Shown piece after piece: positions 39,020 to 48,677 of a stretch of DNA of 64,000 nt. This stretch comes from Deltaproteobacteria bacterium (GTDB taxonomy: Bacteria; Myxococcota_A; Polyangia; Polyangiales; Ga0077539): the NCBI GenBank assembly GCA_030694465.1, contig JAUXYJ010000076.1:62001-126000 (forward strand). Reading direction: 5' to 3'. The number at the start of each line of letters is the position of its first letter. Position 1 is the first letter of the stretch. The position numbers and the translations under genes were made by a program. The notes under the pieces are model-generated. The model made no database searches, was not told the DNA's origin, and saw only the letters and a program-made list of their open reading frames with translations.

Positions 39020-39053
39020 GCAAATTCTCTAACAAGAGTGAGGGACCTCGATC

Positions 39054-39584
39054 ATGAATTATCCGCCCTACGGCCAACCACCCCAAGGATACGCGCAGCC
39101 TCCCATGATGGGCGCGCCGGTGCCCTTCTCTGCGACGCTGCTGTGGCTCATCGGGATTCTCAAGCTCTTGGGCGGCGTCTTGCTCGGTCTATTGGGTGGG
39201 GCGTTTATGGTGTTCGCCTCGGAGGTGCTACCGAACGGCCGCAACCATACGGGCTGGGATGGTCTGTTCGCGTTGCTGGTGGGCATGGGCGCGGTGGCGC
39301 TCGTGTGTGTCGGCGTGCCGGTGCTGCTCTCGGGCGTGTTTGACACCATCGCTGGGAACCTCGCGCGCAAAGGACGCTCACTGGGGCGCACGCTGAGCAT
39401 TGTCTCGTGCGTGCTCTCACTCTTGAGCTCGCTCGCGATTGTGATGTCCATGTTTGGCAGCTACGCCGAGCGCTCAGACGGTGGACCCGTCCTCACGGGG
39501 ACCGGACTGTTTATCCCCGCGGTGGCCATTCGGCTCTACATCTTTATCTCGATGTTGCAGAATTCTCAGTCTTTTCCCAACTGA
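39054..39584 (+). CDS. Small membrane protein with Pro/Tyr-rich N-terminus
   Basis: MNYPPYGQPPQGYAQPPMMG then four hydrophobic segments. Confidence 0.7.
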   Translation: MNYPPYGQPPQGYAQPPMMGAPVPFSATLLWLIGILKLLGGVLLGLLGGAFMVFASEVLPNGRNHTGWDGLFALLVGMGAVALVCVGVPVLLSGVFDTIAGNLARKGRSLGRTLSIVSCVLSLLSSLAIVMSMFGSYAERSDGGPVLTGTGLFIPAVAIRLYIFISMLQNSQSFPN

Positions 39585-39661
39585 ATTCGCGGCAGAACGG
39601 GGCCAAGGGAGGACGAGAGAGGGCGACACCGAGGGCCCGCGCGGTGTATCACCACGGCATC

Positions 39662-41041
39662 GTGAAGCGCCCTTCTCTTCGTACACTCGGCCGCAGCGCC
39701 GCGCTGGTCACAGCCCTCGGGACCGCCTTCGCGCTTGGCACGGTGACCCCGCGCAACGCACACAGCGATGGCCCGCGCGCGAGCCCGTATCGCAGACTCG
39801 GTGTCGTCGCGATGGTGCTCGCTCACATCGAGAACAGCTACGTCGACCCGGTCGATCAAGATCGATTGATCGACGGCGCAGTGCGCGGGATGGTCGGCAC
39901 CCTCGATCCGCACTCGAGCTATCTCTCACCAGACGAGTACGCGTTGCTCGAAGCGGACACCTCGGGGCAGTTCGGTGGCGTCGGTGTCGAGATCGATGCG
40001 CGTGGAGATTACCTTACCGTTCTTGTTCCGTTTCCGGGCTCACCGGCGGCGCGGGCGGGCGTGAGAGCGGGCGATGAGCTGCTTGAGATCGATGGGCGTG
40101 ACGCGCGTGGACTTGACGTCGACGAGGCCGTACGACGGATGCGCGGGCGGCCTGGGACGCGCGTCCGCATGACCCTGCGACGACGCAGCGCGCCCGAACC
40201 TCTGCGGCTTGAGCTCGTGCGCGAAGTGATCCATGTGGCCAGCGTCGAGGCCCGCGCGATGCCCGAGGGCGTGGGCTACATCGCCCTGCGTGCTTTTCAA
40301 GATCGCTCGAGCGACGAGGTGTCTCAGGCGCTCGATCGGTTGACGCGAGAGAGCCAAGGGAGGCTGCGCGGGCTCGTGCTAGATCTCCGCAATAATCCAG
40401 GCGGATTGCTCGATGAAGCGGTGTTTACGGCCAACCAGTTCTTGCGCGAAGGCGTGATCGTGAGCACCCGCGGACGCAACGGTCTCGCGCAAGACCAAGC
40501 GCGCGCACGTGCCGCGGGAACACGGCCTGATTTTCCGATCGTAGTGCTCGTCAACGGGTACACCGCGAGCGCCGCAGAGATCCTCGCAGGCGCGCTTCAA
40601 GACCATCGCCGCGCGCTCATTGTGGGCACCCGCACGTTTGGCAAAGGCAGCGTCCAGAGCGTGATTGATCTTCCCGACGGTGGCGCCCTCAAGCTCACAA
40701 TCGCTAGGTATTTTACGCCCAGCGGACGCAGCATCCAGGCCCAAGGCATCGCCCCCGATGTGCTCATCGAGGACGGTGAAGTGCCCGCGCGCGAGGGCCG
40801 CGATCCCGAGCGCGAGCGTGACCTCGAGCAACACCTCCCGTCGAGCGAGCAGGGGGACCCCGAGCCCTCTGCGGTCCCCGGCAGCGACATTCGTGATCTC
40901 CCCCTTCGCACCGGGTATCAGCTCTTGCGCGGGCTCATCCGAGTGCGCGAAACAGGCACGCCATCGAGCGCCCCGACAGGCACTCCAGCGCCCCGTGCGG
41001 CGGTGACAGCAGACGCCGGCGTGGGCAGCTCTGCGAGATAA
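39662..41041 (+). CDS. S41-family C-terminal processing peptidase (CtpA-like)
   Basis: GTG start; 'YVDPVDQDRLIDGAVRGMVGTLDPHSSYL'; PDZ; 'NGYTASAAEILAGALQDH' and 'GTRTFGKGSVQSVI' Ser/Lys motifs. Confidence 0.93.
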   Translation: MKRPSLRTLGRSAALVTALGTAFALGTVTPRNAHSDGPRASPYRRLGVVAMVLAHIENSYVDPVDQDRLIDGAVRGMVGTLDPHSSYLSPDEYALLEADTSGQFGGVGVEIDARGDYLTVLVPFPGSPAARAGVRAGDELLEIDGRDARGLDVDEAVRRMRGRPGTRVRMTLRRRSAPEPLRLELVREVIHVASVEARAMPEGVGYIALRAFQDRSSDEVSQALDRLTRESQGRLRGLVLDLRNNPGGLLDEAVFTANQFLREGVIVSTRGRNGLAQDQARARAAGTRPDFPIVVLVNGYTASAAEILAGALQDHRRALIVGTRTFGKGSVQSVIDLPDGGALKLTIARYFTPSGRSIQAQGIAPDVLIEDGEVPAREGRDPERERDLEQHLPSSEQGDPEPSAVPGSDIRDLPLRTGYQLLRGLIRVRETGTPSSAPTGTPAPRAAVTADAGVGSSAR

Positions 41042-41082
41042 TTTTCAGCACAATGTGCGACTGCTCAGGGAAGCGCTAGGCG

Positions 41083-43098
41083 ATGACAGATCGAGACAGC
41101 CCAGAGGGCACGCCAGACACCCTGGCCGAGGTGCCTCACGTTGCAGACTCCCCCACGCACGATGTCTTGTCCTCGATGGACACGATGATGCAGGTGCAGC
41201 CCTCGATCGCAGGCATCCACGCTGCGATTGTAGACGACGAAGGGATTGGGCAAGCTCCGACGCGACACACGTCCGAGCCCAGCGGGTTTGTCGAGGGCAC
41301 GCACGATCCGCTTAAAACCCAGGGATTTTCGCAGCGATATCTGCTTCGCAAGACGCTCGGGGTCGGCGGCATGGGCGAGGTCAAGCTCTTTCACGACGCG
41401 CACATTGGCCGAGACATCGCGGTCAAGCTCATGCTCGCAGACCCGCATGAGAACCCCGATGCGCTACAGCGTTTCGTGCGCGAGGCCCGCGTGCAAGGGC
41501 AGCTCGAGCACCCCAGCGTTGTGCCCGTGTACGACATGGCGGTCTCGCCCGAGGGGCACCCGTACTTCACCATGAAGCGCGTGCGAGGGCTCACCCTCGA
41601 AGAGGCACTCTATCAGCGAAAAACCAGCACGTTAGAGAACGCAAAGCACTCACGCCGGCGCTTGCTCTCGGCGCTCTCACAGCTCGCGTTGGCCCTGGAC
41701 TTTGCGCACACGCGCGGTGTCGTTCATCGGGACCTCAAGCCGGCCAACGTGATGCTGGGTGAGTTTGGTGAGGTGCACGTGCTCGATTGGGGCATCGCCA
41801 AGGTGCGCGCTCAGGGCGATCCCTCGGGGCAGACAGAGAGACTCTCGATCACTCACGATGTCACCGAGAACGCAGGGCAGACCCTCGCTGGATCGCTCAT
41901 GGGGACCCCTGGATACATGTCCCCCGAGCAGGCCCGCGGTGAGGTCGATACGCTCGATGCGCGCAGCGATGTCTACAACCTCGGGCTCTTGCTCTTTGAG
42001 ATCCTCGCAGAACAAAAGCTCCACACAGCGCCCTCCATGCTCGAGATGATCGCGTGCAACGCCGCGGCCGTAGATGGGCGCCCAAGCCAACGCAACCCAC
42101 GCGAAGAGATCTCGCCCGAGCTGGATTTACTCTGCCAACGCACCCTCGCCCTGGACCCCCGCGAGCGCACTCCCTCCGCGCGCGCCCTGTCCGAAGCGAT
42201 CGAGCGCTACCTCGATGGCGACCGAGACCTCGCCCTGCGCCGTGAGCTCGCCGGTCAGAGTGCCCAGCATGCCGCCCAGCAGGCCCAGCAGTCGAAGCAA
42301 GCGCCCGATGTGGTCATTGCCACGCAGTCGCACATCGCGGCCCTCCGCGCGGTCTTTAGGGCGCTCGCGCTCGACCCGGCCAACGTGCAGGCGCAGCAAG
42401 TGCTCGCGTCGTTGCTCACCGAGGTCCCTGAGGGGCTTGTGCCCGAGGCGCGCGAGGGTCTCGCTGCGCAAACGCAGGCCGCGCGGGTCGACGGGGCGCG
42501 GGTGGGAGCGCGCCGTTATGCCACGTGGTTTTTGCTCGCGCCGTTGTTGTTCGCGATGGGGGTGCGCTCGGTGGGGGCGTCGTTGGTCGCGGTGGTGCTG
42601 ATCTGCGCTTCGAGTCTGCTCGCGTTTTTTATGAGCAAGACCGAGCGCGTGGATCTTCGCTGGGGAGGGCTGTTGTTAGTCACTTCGACAGTGGCCGCAG
42701 CGAGCCTGAGCGTGTTTGTGAGCCCATTTATGGTCGTCCCTGCCCTGGTCTCGACCAATGGGATGTTCTTTGCCCTCTACGCCGAGCGACGGTGGCGCGT
42801 AATGGTCGCGCTCGCCGGAGTGTTTGGGGTGCTCATGCCTGTGGTGCTTGAGTGGCTCGGGGTGCTCGCGCCCAGCTTTGTATTTCGAGACCATACGCTG
42901 GTGCTCTTGCCCAGAGCGCTTGAGCTCCCTGCGGGCGCGACGCTAGGATTTTTGCTGGCATCGAGCGTAGCCCTCGTGATCACACCCACGGTGATGGTGG
43001 GCCGTATTCGTGATGCGCTGGCGCGCGCCGAGCAGCGACAATTTGTGCAAGCTTGGCTGCTCAAACAAGCCGCGCCGACTACGACAACAGCACCCTAA
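41083..43098 (+). CDS. Ser/Thr protein kinase with C-terminal multi-TM domain
   Basis: 'GVGGMGEVKLFHDAHIGRDIAVKLM', 'VHRDLKPANVML', 'VLDWGIAKV', 'GTPGYMSPEQARGEVDTLDARSDVYNLG'; about six TM segments. Confidence 0.92.
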   Translation: MTDRDSPEGTPDTLAEVPHVADSPTHDVLSSMDTMMQVQPSIAGIHAAIVDDEGIGQAPTRHTSEPSGFVEGTHDPLKTQGFSQRYLLRKTLGVGGMGEVKLFHDAHIGRDIAVKLMLADPHENPDALQRFVREARVQGQLEHPSVVPVYDMAVSPEGHPYFTMKRVRGLTLEEALYQRKTSTLENAKHSRRRLLSALSQLALALDFAHTRGVVHRDLKPANVMLGEFGEVHVLDWGIAKVRAQGDPSGQTERLSITHDVTENAGQTLAGSLMGTPGYMSPEQARGEVDTLDARSDVYNLGLLLFEILAEQKLHTAPSMLEMIACNAAAVDGRPSQRNPREEISPELDLLCQRTLALDPRERTPSARALSEAIERYLDGDRDLALRRELAGQSAQHAAQQAQQSKQAPDVVIATQSHIAALRAVFRALALDPANVQAQQVLASLLTEVPEGLVPEAREGLAAQTQAARVDGARVGARRYATWFLLAPLLFAMGVRSVGASLVAVVLICASSLLAFFMSKTERVDLRWGGLLLVTSTVAAASLSVFVSPFMVVPALVSTNGMFFALYAERRWRVMVALAGVFGVLMPVVLEWLGVLAPSFVFRDHTLVLLPRALELPAGATLGFLLASSVALVITPTVMVGRIRDALARAEQRQFVQAWLLKQAAPTTTTAP

Positions 43099-43154
43099 GC
43101 GCACGGGGTGAATTGCGCGAGGTACGCAACGAGAGTACCAAGCGCGGTCACATC

Positions 43155-45053
43155 ATGAGCCAGACGTTTCTCGAGGCGCTGCGTGACGCGCCACTCGTTG
43201 CCGACGGAGCGATGGGCACACAGCTCTACAACGCCGGCGTGCTGTTCACGACCAACTACGATGAACTCTGTTTGTCTCGACCTGATTTAATCGAGCGAAT
43301 TCACAGCGATTATCTCAAGGCAGGTGCACAGCTCATCGAGAGCAACACCTTCGGAGCCAACCGATTTCGGCTTAGCAAATCGGGCTTCGGCGACAAGGTC
43401 CTTGAGATCAACCGCAAGGGCATCGAGCTGGCTCACAGCGCGATTAAGAAGTCGGCGCACCGGGCCTTTGTCGCGGGTGCGATTGGTCCAACAGGGCTCA
43501 ACCTCAAGCAGCTCCCACAAGAAGAGCGCGACGCGATCCGTGCGGCCTTTGTCGAGCAGGTCGAGGGCATGCTCAGCGCGGATCTGCCGCCTGATTGCCT
43601 GCTCATTGAGACGATGCGGCACCCCGAAGAAGTGCAGATCGCGCTCAGCGCGGTGCGCTCGGTGACTGACCTCCCGGTAGTGGTCTTGGTCTCGTACGAC
43701 ACGTTTGGGACCATGGCCGACGGGACGCTGCCTGACCGCATGGCTGACCTCTTGCGTACCTGGGGCGCCGACGCGATCGGAGTCAACTGCGGGGACGGCC
43801 CTGCGGGCGTGTACGACAACCTTGAGAAAATGCGTGGCGCAGGGCTCCCGCTCGTCGCGATGCCCAACGCGGGCATCCCGCGACGGCTCGATGGGCGCTT
43901 TGTGTACATGGCCACGCCCGAGTACTTTGGCGTGTATGCCAAGCGCTTGCTCAAGCTGGGCGTGCGCGTGGTGGGAGGCTGCTGCGGCACAACCCCCGCA
44001 CACATCCGCGAGATGGTGGGCAGCGTCAAAATGCGCGCAGCGGCAAGCAGCGCGGCGGACACAGACGACTCGCACCTGCGCGCAGAGGGCGGCGAGCTCG
44101 TGCCCGCGCCGGGCGTCTTGGTCACGCCCATCGCGAGCAAATCTCGCCTCGCGAACAAGCTCGGAAGACGCTTTGTCGCGAGCGTCGAGGTCAACCCTCC
44201 GCCCCATCTTTCGCTAGAGAAAACCCTCGCTGCGGTCAAGATGCTCCAGGCCTCGGGCGTCGACGCGATTAACATCGCCGACGGTCCTCGCGCCAGCGCA
44301 CGGATGAGCAACCTCGCGATGGCCGTGCGCGTTGAACAGCAGCTTGGCATCGAGACCATCCTTCATGTGTGCTGTCGCGACCGCAACACGCTGGGCTTGG
44401 TCTCGCATGTGCTGGGTGCGCACGAGCTGGGTCTGCGCAACCTCGTGATTATCACTGGAGATCCGCCCAAAATGGGCGATTACCCCTCGTGCACGCCCGT
44501 GTACGACATGGACTCGGTGGGGCTCTTGCGCATGGTGCGCGGGCTTAATCTCGGGAGGGATCCAGGCGGAAAACCCGTCGGTGGCGCGACGAGCTTTTTG
44601 CTCGCGACCGGCGCCGAGCCCGCAGCGATGGACTATGAGGGCGAGCTCTCGAAGCTGCGCCGTAAGATCCAAGCCGGAGCCGAGTTGGTGATGACTCAGC
44701 CGGTGTACGAGCCCGCGGTGCTCGAGAGATTCTTGAAAGATACCGAGGGGTTGGGCGTCCCAGTACTCGTGGGTCTGTGCCCATTGATTAGCTTTCGCAA
44801 CGCCGAGTTCTTGCACAACGAGGTCCCTGGGATGCGCATCCCCGACGCGACCCGTGAGCGCATGCGCAAGGTCGGGACCGGCGAGGTCGCGCGTCGCGAG
44901 GGCGTACGAATCGCGCGCGAATTGCTTGAGCAGGTACACCATCGTGTCGCGGGCGCGTACGTCATGCCTCAGCGCGAGTACTACGAGTCTGCCATCGAAG
45001 TGCTCGACGGCTTCTTGGACACTCGCGCAGAGACCTCGGCGATCAACCACTGA
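43155..45053 (+). CDS. Bifunctional homocysteine S-methyltransferase / methylenetetrahydrofolate reductase
   Basis: 'DGAMGTQLYNAG', 'VGGCCGTTPAHIR' Zn ligands; C-terminal MTHFR 'CRDRN..GLRNLVIITGDPPKMGDYP'. Confidence 0.93.
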   Translation: MSQTFLEALRDAPLVADGAMGTQLYNAGVLFTTNYDELCLSRPDLIERIHSDYLKAGAQLIESNTFGANRFRLSKSGFGDKVLEINRKGIELAHSAIKKSAHRAFVAGAIGPTGLNLKQLPQEERDAIRAAFVEQVEGMLSADLPPDCLLIETMRHPEEVQIALSAVRSVTDLPVVVLVSYDTFGTMADGTLPDRMADLLRTWGADAIGVNCGDGPAGVYDNLEKMRGAGLPLVAMPNAGIPRRLDGRFVYMATPEYFGVYAKRLLKLGVRVVGGCCGTTPAHIREMVGSVKMRAAASSAADTDDSHLRAEGGELVPAPGVLVTPIASKSRLANKLGRRFVASVEVNPPPHLSLEKTLAAVKMLQASGVDAINIADGPRASARMSNLAMAVRVEQQLGIETILHVCCRDRNTLGLVSHVLGAHELGLRNLVIITGDPPKMGDYPSCTPVYDMDSVGLLRMVRGLNLGRDPGGKPVGGATSFLLATGAEPAAMDYEGELSKLRRKIQAGAELVMTQPVYEPAVLERFLKDTEGLGVPVLVGLCPLISFRNAEFLHNEVPGMRIPDATRERMRKVGTGEVARREGVRIARELLEQVHHRVAGAYVMPQREYYESAIEVLDGFLDTRAETSAINH

Positions 45054-45108
45054 TTGCCTAGTCATTTGCGGTGCAACAGGCGCTTCTGTTACCACCGCGG
45101 ACAGAGCG

Positions 45109-45675
45109 ATGAAGACCCCTAGCGTCCTGCGTGTTGTGACCTTGTTGGCTAGCGCCTTGAGTCTCTTTGGCACCGGCTGCGGAGGCGGAGGCCGCTATGG
45201 CTACTCGCGCGAGTACGTCTTTTTGCCCGACGAGCGCGCCATCGCCGAGCGCGCCGACGAGACCGCCGTCTACGACGAAGTGCGGCGATTGCCTGATCGA
45301 TTTACCGACCGCACGCTCTCGTGGTGGGGCGTCGTGACCGAGGTCGAGAGCGCGAGCAACGGCAGCGCGCGGGTCACCATGCAGCTTCGGACGCACCAGC
45401 CACGGCACCTGTGCGCCGACGAGACCGACGCCTCGTGTCGGGTCACGATCAATGAGCGAGATGGCGGGTCATTTACCGCGCTGGTACAGCTCACACCCGA
45501 CGATCAAGCGGGCGAAAACCGCGTGCAGACGCTCTCGATGATGCATGTGTACGGCGCTGTTGTGCAGGGTGAGTACAACCGCGAGGGCGGACCCATCTTG
45601 CGCACGCAGTTCTACCGACATTGGCCACGAGGTCAGTACGTCACGACCGGAGCCTCTGCAGGCATGCGTCGCTAA
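45109..45675 (+). CDS. Hypothetical lipoprotein
   Basis: 'VTLLASALSLFGTGCGGGG' lipobox. Confidence 0.7.
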   Translation: MKTPSVLRVVTLLASALSLFGTGCGGGGRYGYSREYVFLPDERAIAERADETAVYDEVRRLPDRFTDRTLSWWGVVTEVESASNGSARVTMQLRTHQPRHLCADETDASCRVTINERDGGSFTALVQLTPDDQAGENRVQTLSMMHVYGAVVQGEYNREGGPILRTQFYRHWPRGQYVTTGASAGMRR

Positions 45676-45732
45676 CGGTCTGGGATTTTAGAGGCGATTC
45701 GCTGTCACGTATGTCGAGAGCGGCGCTACGCT

Positions 45733-46350
45733 GTGACGATGAATTTTAACGCGATGAGCGCTTTCGGTTGTGTGTTGACCTTGGCGTGTGTGCAGTGCGG
45801 TGGTGGGGTGTCCAACGCAGACAGCGCGAGGCGCGCGTATGTGGGCTTTGACAAGGGCGTCTCGCGGGCGATTTCGCTAGGATTCGACGGTCTCACTGCC
45901 GCCTCGAGCGCGAACATCCCCGAGCAGACCGCCGCGGGCGACGTGATGGGGACGATGCTTGTCGCCGGACAGGTCTCGCAGGGATCGAGCACCAACCGCG
46001 AGATGCGCCTGACCGTTCAGGTCACCGACTACCAAGACATGGTCGTCGACATGCCCGACGACGCGGGCGCGGGCACCACGCTGCGCCACCGTTACAGCAC
46101 AGTGATGGGCCAGACGCCGCTGCCTCTCACGATCTCGCTGCGGCCGCCGATGTTTACCGGGACCCTCACGGGCACCGTGCGAATGGCGGGCGAATTGGCA
46201 GGGGATGTCACTTTTAACCTTGTCCTCGCCGGACAGGTCGAGTCCCCCATGGGGATGCCCACGCGCTTTCAGCGAGTGCCGAACGGCACACGCATCACGG
46301 GCACCGTCACGAGCCCCTATGGGACCTACACCGTGGATGTCACGCGGTGA
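45733..46350 (+). CDS. Hypothetical exported protein
   Basis: Signal-like 'FNAMSAFGCVLTLACVQCGGG'; beta-rich remainder. Confidence 0.65.
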   Translation: MTMNFNAMSAFGCVLTLACVQCGGGVSNADSARRAYVGFDKGVSRAISLGFDGLTAASSANIPEQTAAGDVMGTMLVAGQVSQGSSTNREMRLTVQVTDYQDMVVDMPDDAGAGTTLRHRYSTVMGQTPLPLTISLRPPMFTGTLTGTVRMAGELAGDVTFNLVLAGQVESPMGMPTRFQRVPNGTRITGTVTSPYGTYTVDVTR

Positions 46351-47053
46351 GCTGAGGCGCTGCGCCGCTGAGCATCCACTGCAGCGCGTGCCTGAGCGTT
46401 TCTTTGGCGTTGTGGTGCAAGACGTCTCCGTGGGCGAAGACGATGTGCTGGATTTCTTCACGCAAAATGGCTTGGCCACTCGCAGCGAACGCTGCGCGGT
46501 CTTTCACCACAAGCCACCGCCACGAGCGGCTCTGCGCCGTCCCCTGCCACGCGCCCATCATGCGCAAGACCCACGGGGTGAGCGCGCCTTGGGTCTCGTG
46601 AATATTGAAGAGCAGGTCCGTCACGAGCAGGGTCTTGGATGGACGATGCACGAAAACAAACTCGTCGACCATGGGCCCGCCCTGGATCGCAATGCAGCGA
46701 ATTTGCTCACCAAGTGCGTCTTCTGTGAGCACGCCATCGATCACGAGGTCTTTGCGCTTGGCCGCGAGCGTGCTGGGTGCGAGCACGCGCGCCTTGGGCC
46801 ATCGGGCCTTGGCGTCGGCGACAAACAGGTGGTGGTAGAGGCTCGGGGCGACGATCACTTCGACAGGGCCCAGGGCGTTGATCTCTTGGACCACGGCGTC
46901 GTCGAAGCGGATGGGCGAGTGGATCACCAAGCCACCTTCGGGCTTGCGCAACACGGTCGCGCGGATCGGGAGCCAAAACCCTGGGCTCAACCGCAGCTGA
47001 GTGCCTACGGCCCAGACGTCGTCGCATACGGTCTCTAGCTTCATGGACTGCAC
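46340..47053 (-). CDS. DUF4336-family protein
   Basis: 'VWAVGTQLRLSPGFWLPIRATVLRKPEGGLVIHSPIRFDD'..'PSLYHHLFVADAKARWPKA'. Confidence 0.8.
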   Translation of the reverse strand: MQSMKLETVCDDVWAVGTQLRLSPGFWLPIRATVLRKPEGGLVIHSPIRFDDAVVQEINALGPVEVIVAPSLYHHLFVADAKARWPKARVLAPSTLAAKRKDLVIDGVLTEDALGEQIRCIAIQGGPMVDEFVFVHRPSKTLLVTDLLFNIHETQGALTPWVLRMMGAWQGTAQSRSWRWLVVKDRAAFAASGQAILREEIQHIVFAHGDVLHHNAKETLRHALQWMLSGAAPQLTA

Positions 47054-47078
47054 CGCCTTCGTTGAATGAAGTGTGATT

Positions 47079-48620
47079 TTACAGGGATCGCGGCACGCGG
47101 CCCATGGCCTCGGCGCCCTCGACGATCACGGGGCGCTCGGCGATCTCTTCGAACAGGTCTGCCTTGCGTAGGGCCGTCCAGCGCTCGAGGGCAAGGTCGC
47201 CTTCGCCGTGAGACAAAAATCGCACGGCTGTGGGGCTGATGAGCGCGTCGACGCGGTGGACTTTTCCGAGGTGTTCGCGGTCGAAGCTGTCAGCGATTCG
47301 CAGGAGGGCGGCGAGCTTTCGGACGACGGTGCGGCCGCGTCGATCGAGCTTGCGAAAGCCCAAGTGCGAGAGGTCTGGGAGGGCCTTGCGATGATACCGC
47401 GCGACGTTGGCGACGATCTCTTTGGACTCGGGCGAGAGCCCCATGAGCTCGCAGTTGCTCACGAGATAGTACGTGTGTTTGTGGTGCGCTTCGTAGCCGA
47501 CGAAATCACCGACATCGTGCAAAATCGCAGCGAGACGCAGCTGTGAGCGCTCTGCAGGGCCCAGCCCATGGATCGGTTGCAGCTGATCAAAGAGCGAGGC
47601 CGAGAGGTCTGCGACCAACCGCGCGTGGCCTTCGTCAAAACGGTAGCGCTGCCCAAGAGCGATCGCTTCGGCTTCGACCGCGGCGGCCTCGCCCTGCTCG
47701 TCCCACACGCGAAACGCGCGCTCGATGAGCTCGACCAAGATGCCGTCTTTAAGACCCACTGGGGGCGTCACGATCTGCCGCACGCCCACAGCGTCCGCGA
47801 CGGCCGTGAGCACATACGCCGCAGGAATAATCACGTCCGCGCGGTCCCCGCGGAGATCGTAGCGCTCACGGCGTTCTTTGACCGAGATCGCCGAGAGCAT
47901 CGTGCGCAGGGCGCGCATCACATCGACGTTGATCCCAGGGCCAAGGGGCGTCTGCGCGGGCGCTAGAGTCGCGATGGCCTCGGCGTTGCCCCCAGTCGCG
48001 ATGGCGATCTCGACCTTGGCCTTCTTCAGCCAGCGCGCCTCGGTAAGCAAGCGCTCGATGTTCTCGGTGAGCAGCGTTGCGCGCTCGGCGCTCACGGCCA
48101 CATCGCGCTCTAAGAAAGCCTCGGAGAGGCGCACGGTACCGAGGGGCAGAGAGACACTCTGGCGTGCAATTTCGCCCGCCATCATCGTGAGTTCGACGGA
48201 CCCTCCGCCGATGTCAATCAGCAGCGCTCTGCGTTGTCCGAGGTCTAGCGCGTGCCGGACCGCGACCCGCGCGAGGCGCGCTTCTTCGACCCCCTCGATC
48301 ACCTCAAGCTTGATGCTCGCTTCACGCTCGGCGCGCTCGACGAGGACGTCTCCGTTGCTCGCGTCACGCACGGCGCTCGTCGCGACCGCGCGGTAGACCT
48401 CGACGTTGTGCAAGCGCATGCTCTCGCGAAATCGCTTGAGCGCGTCGACGGCGTCCGCGAGCGCACCTGCGGCCAATTTTCCTGAGAGAAACACCTCGCG
48501 ACCCAAGCGCACCGCCGCGCGCTCTGAGTGAATCTCTTGTCGCTGGGTGGGCTCGTTGGCCTCGACGATCCGAAGGCGCATGGCGTTCGAACCCACATCG
48601 ATTGCTGCAAACCTTGGCAT
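47079..48620 (-). CDS. Ppx/GppA family exopolyphosphatase/pppGpp phosphatase
   Basis: 'AAIDVGSNAMRLRIVE', 'LLIDIGGGSVELT', HD region 'LAAILHDVGDFVGYEAHHKHTYYLVSN'. Confidence 0.92.
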   Translation of the reverse strand: MPRFAAIDVGSNAMRLRIVEANEPTQRQEIHSERAAVRLGREVFLSGKLAAGALADAVDALKRFRESMRLHNVEVYRAVATSAVRDASNGDVLVERAEREASIKLEVIEGVEEARLARVAVRHALDLGQRRALLIDIGGGSVELTMMAGEIARQSVSLPLGTVRLSEAFLERDVAVSAERATLLTENIERLLTEARWLKKAKVEIAIATGGNAEAIATLAPAQTPLGPGINVDVMRALRTMLSAISVKERRERYDLRGDRADVIIPAAYVLTAVADAVGVRQIVTPPVGLKDGILVELIERAFRVWDEQGEAAAVEAEAIALGQRYRFDEGHARLVADLSASLFDQLQPIHGLGPAERSQLRLAAILHDVGDFVGYEAHHKHTYYLVSNCELMGLSPESKEIVANVARYHRKALPDLSHLGFRKLDRRGRTVVRKLAALLRIADSFDREHLGKVHRVDALISPTAVRFLSHGEGDLALERWTALRKADLFEEIAERPVIVEGAEAMGRVPRSL

Positions 48621-48677
48621 ACGGTGAGGTCACTCATACCGCACCTTGGATCTCTGTTGTGAGCAGCACGCGACACT

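Noticed and set aside
39851-39874. Inverted repeat GTCGATCA-n8-TGATCGAC in the ctpA-like gene
   Set aside because: Falls on the conserved YVDPVDQDRLIDG stretch and is explained by codons for repeated D/Q/R/L/I residues.
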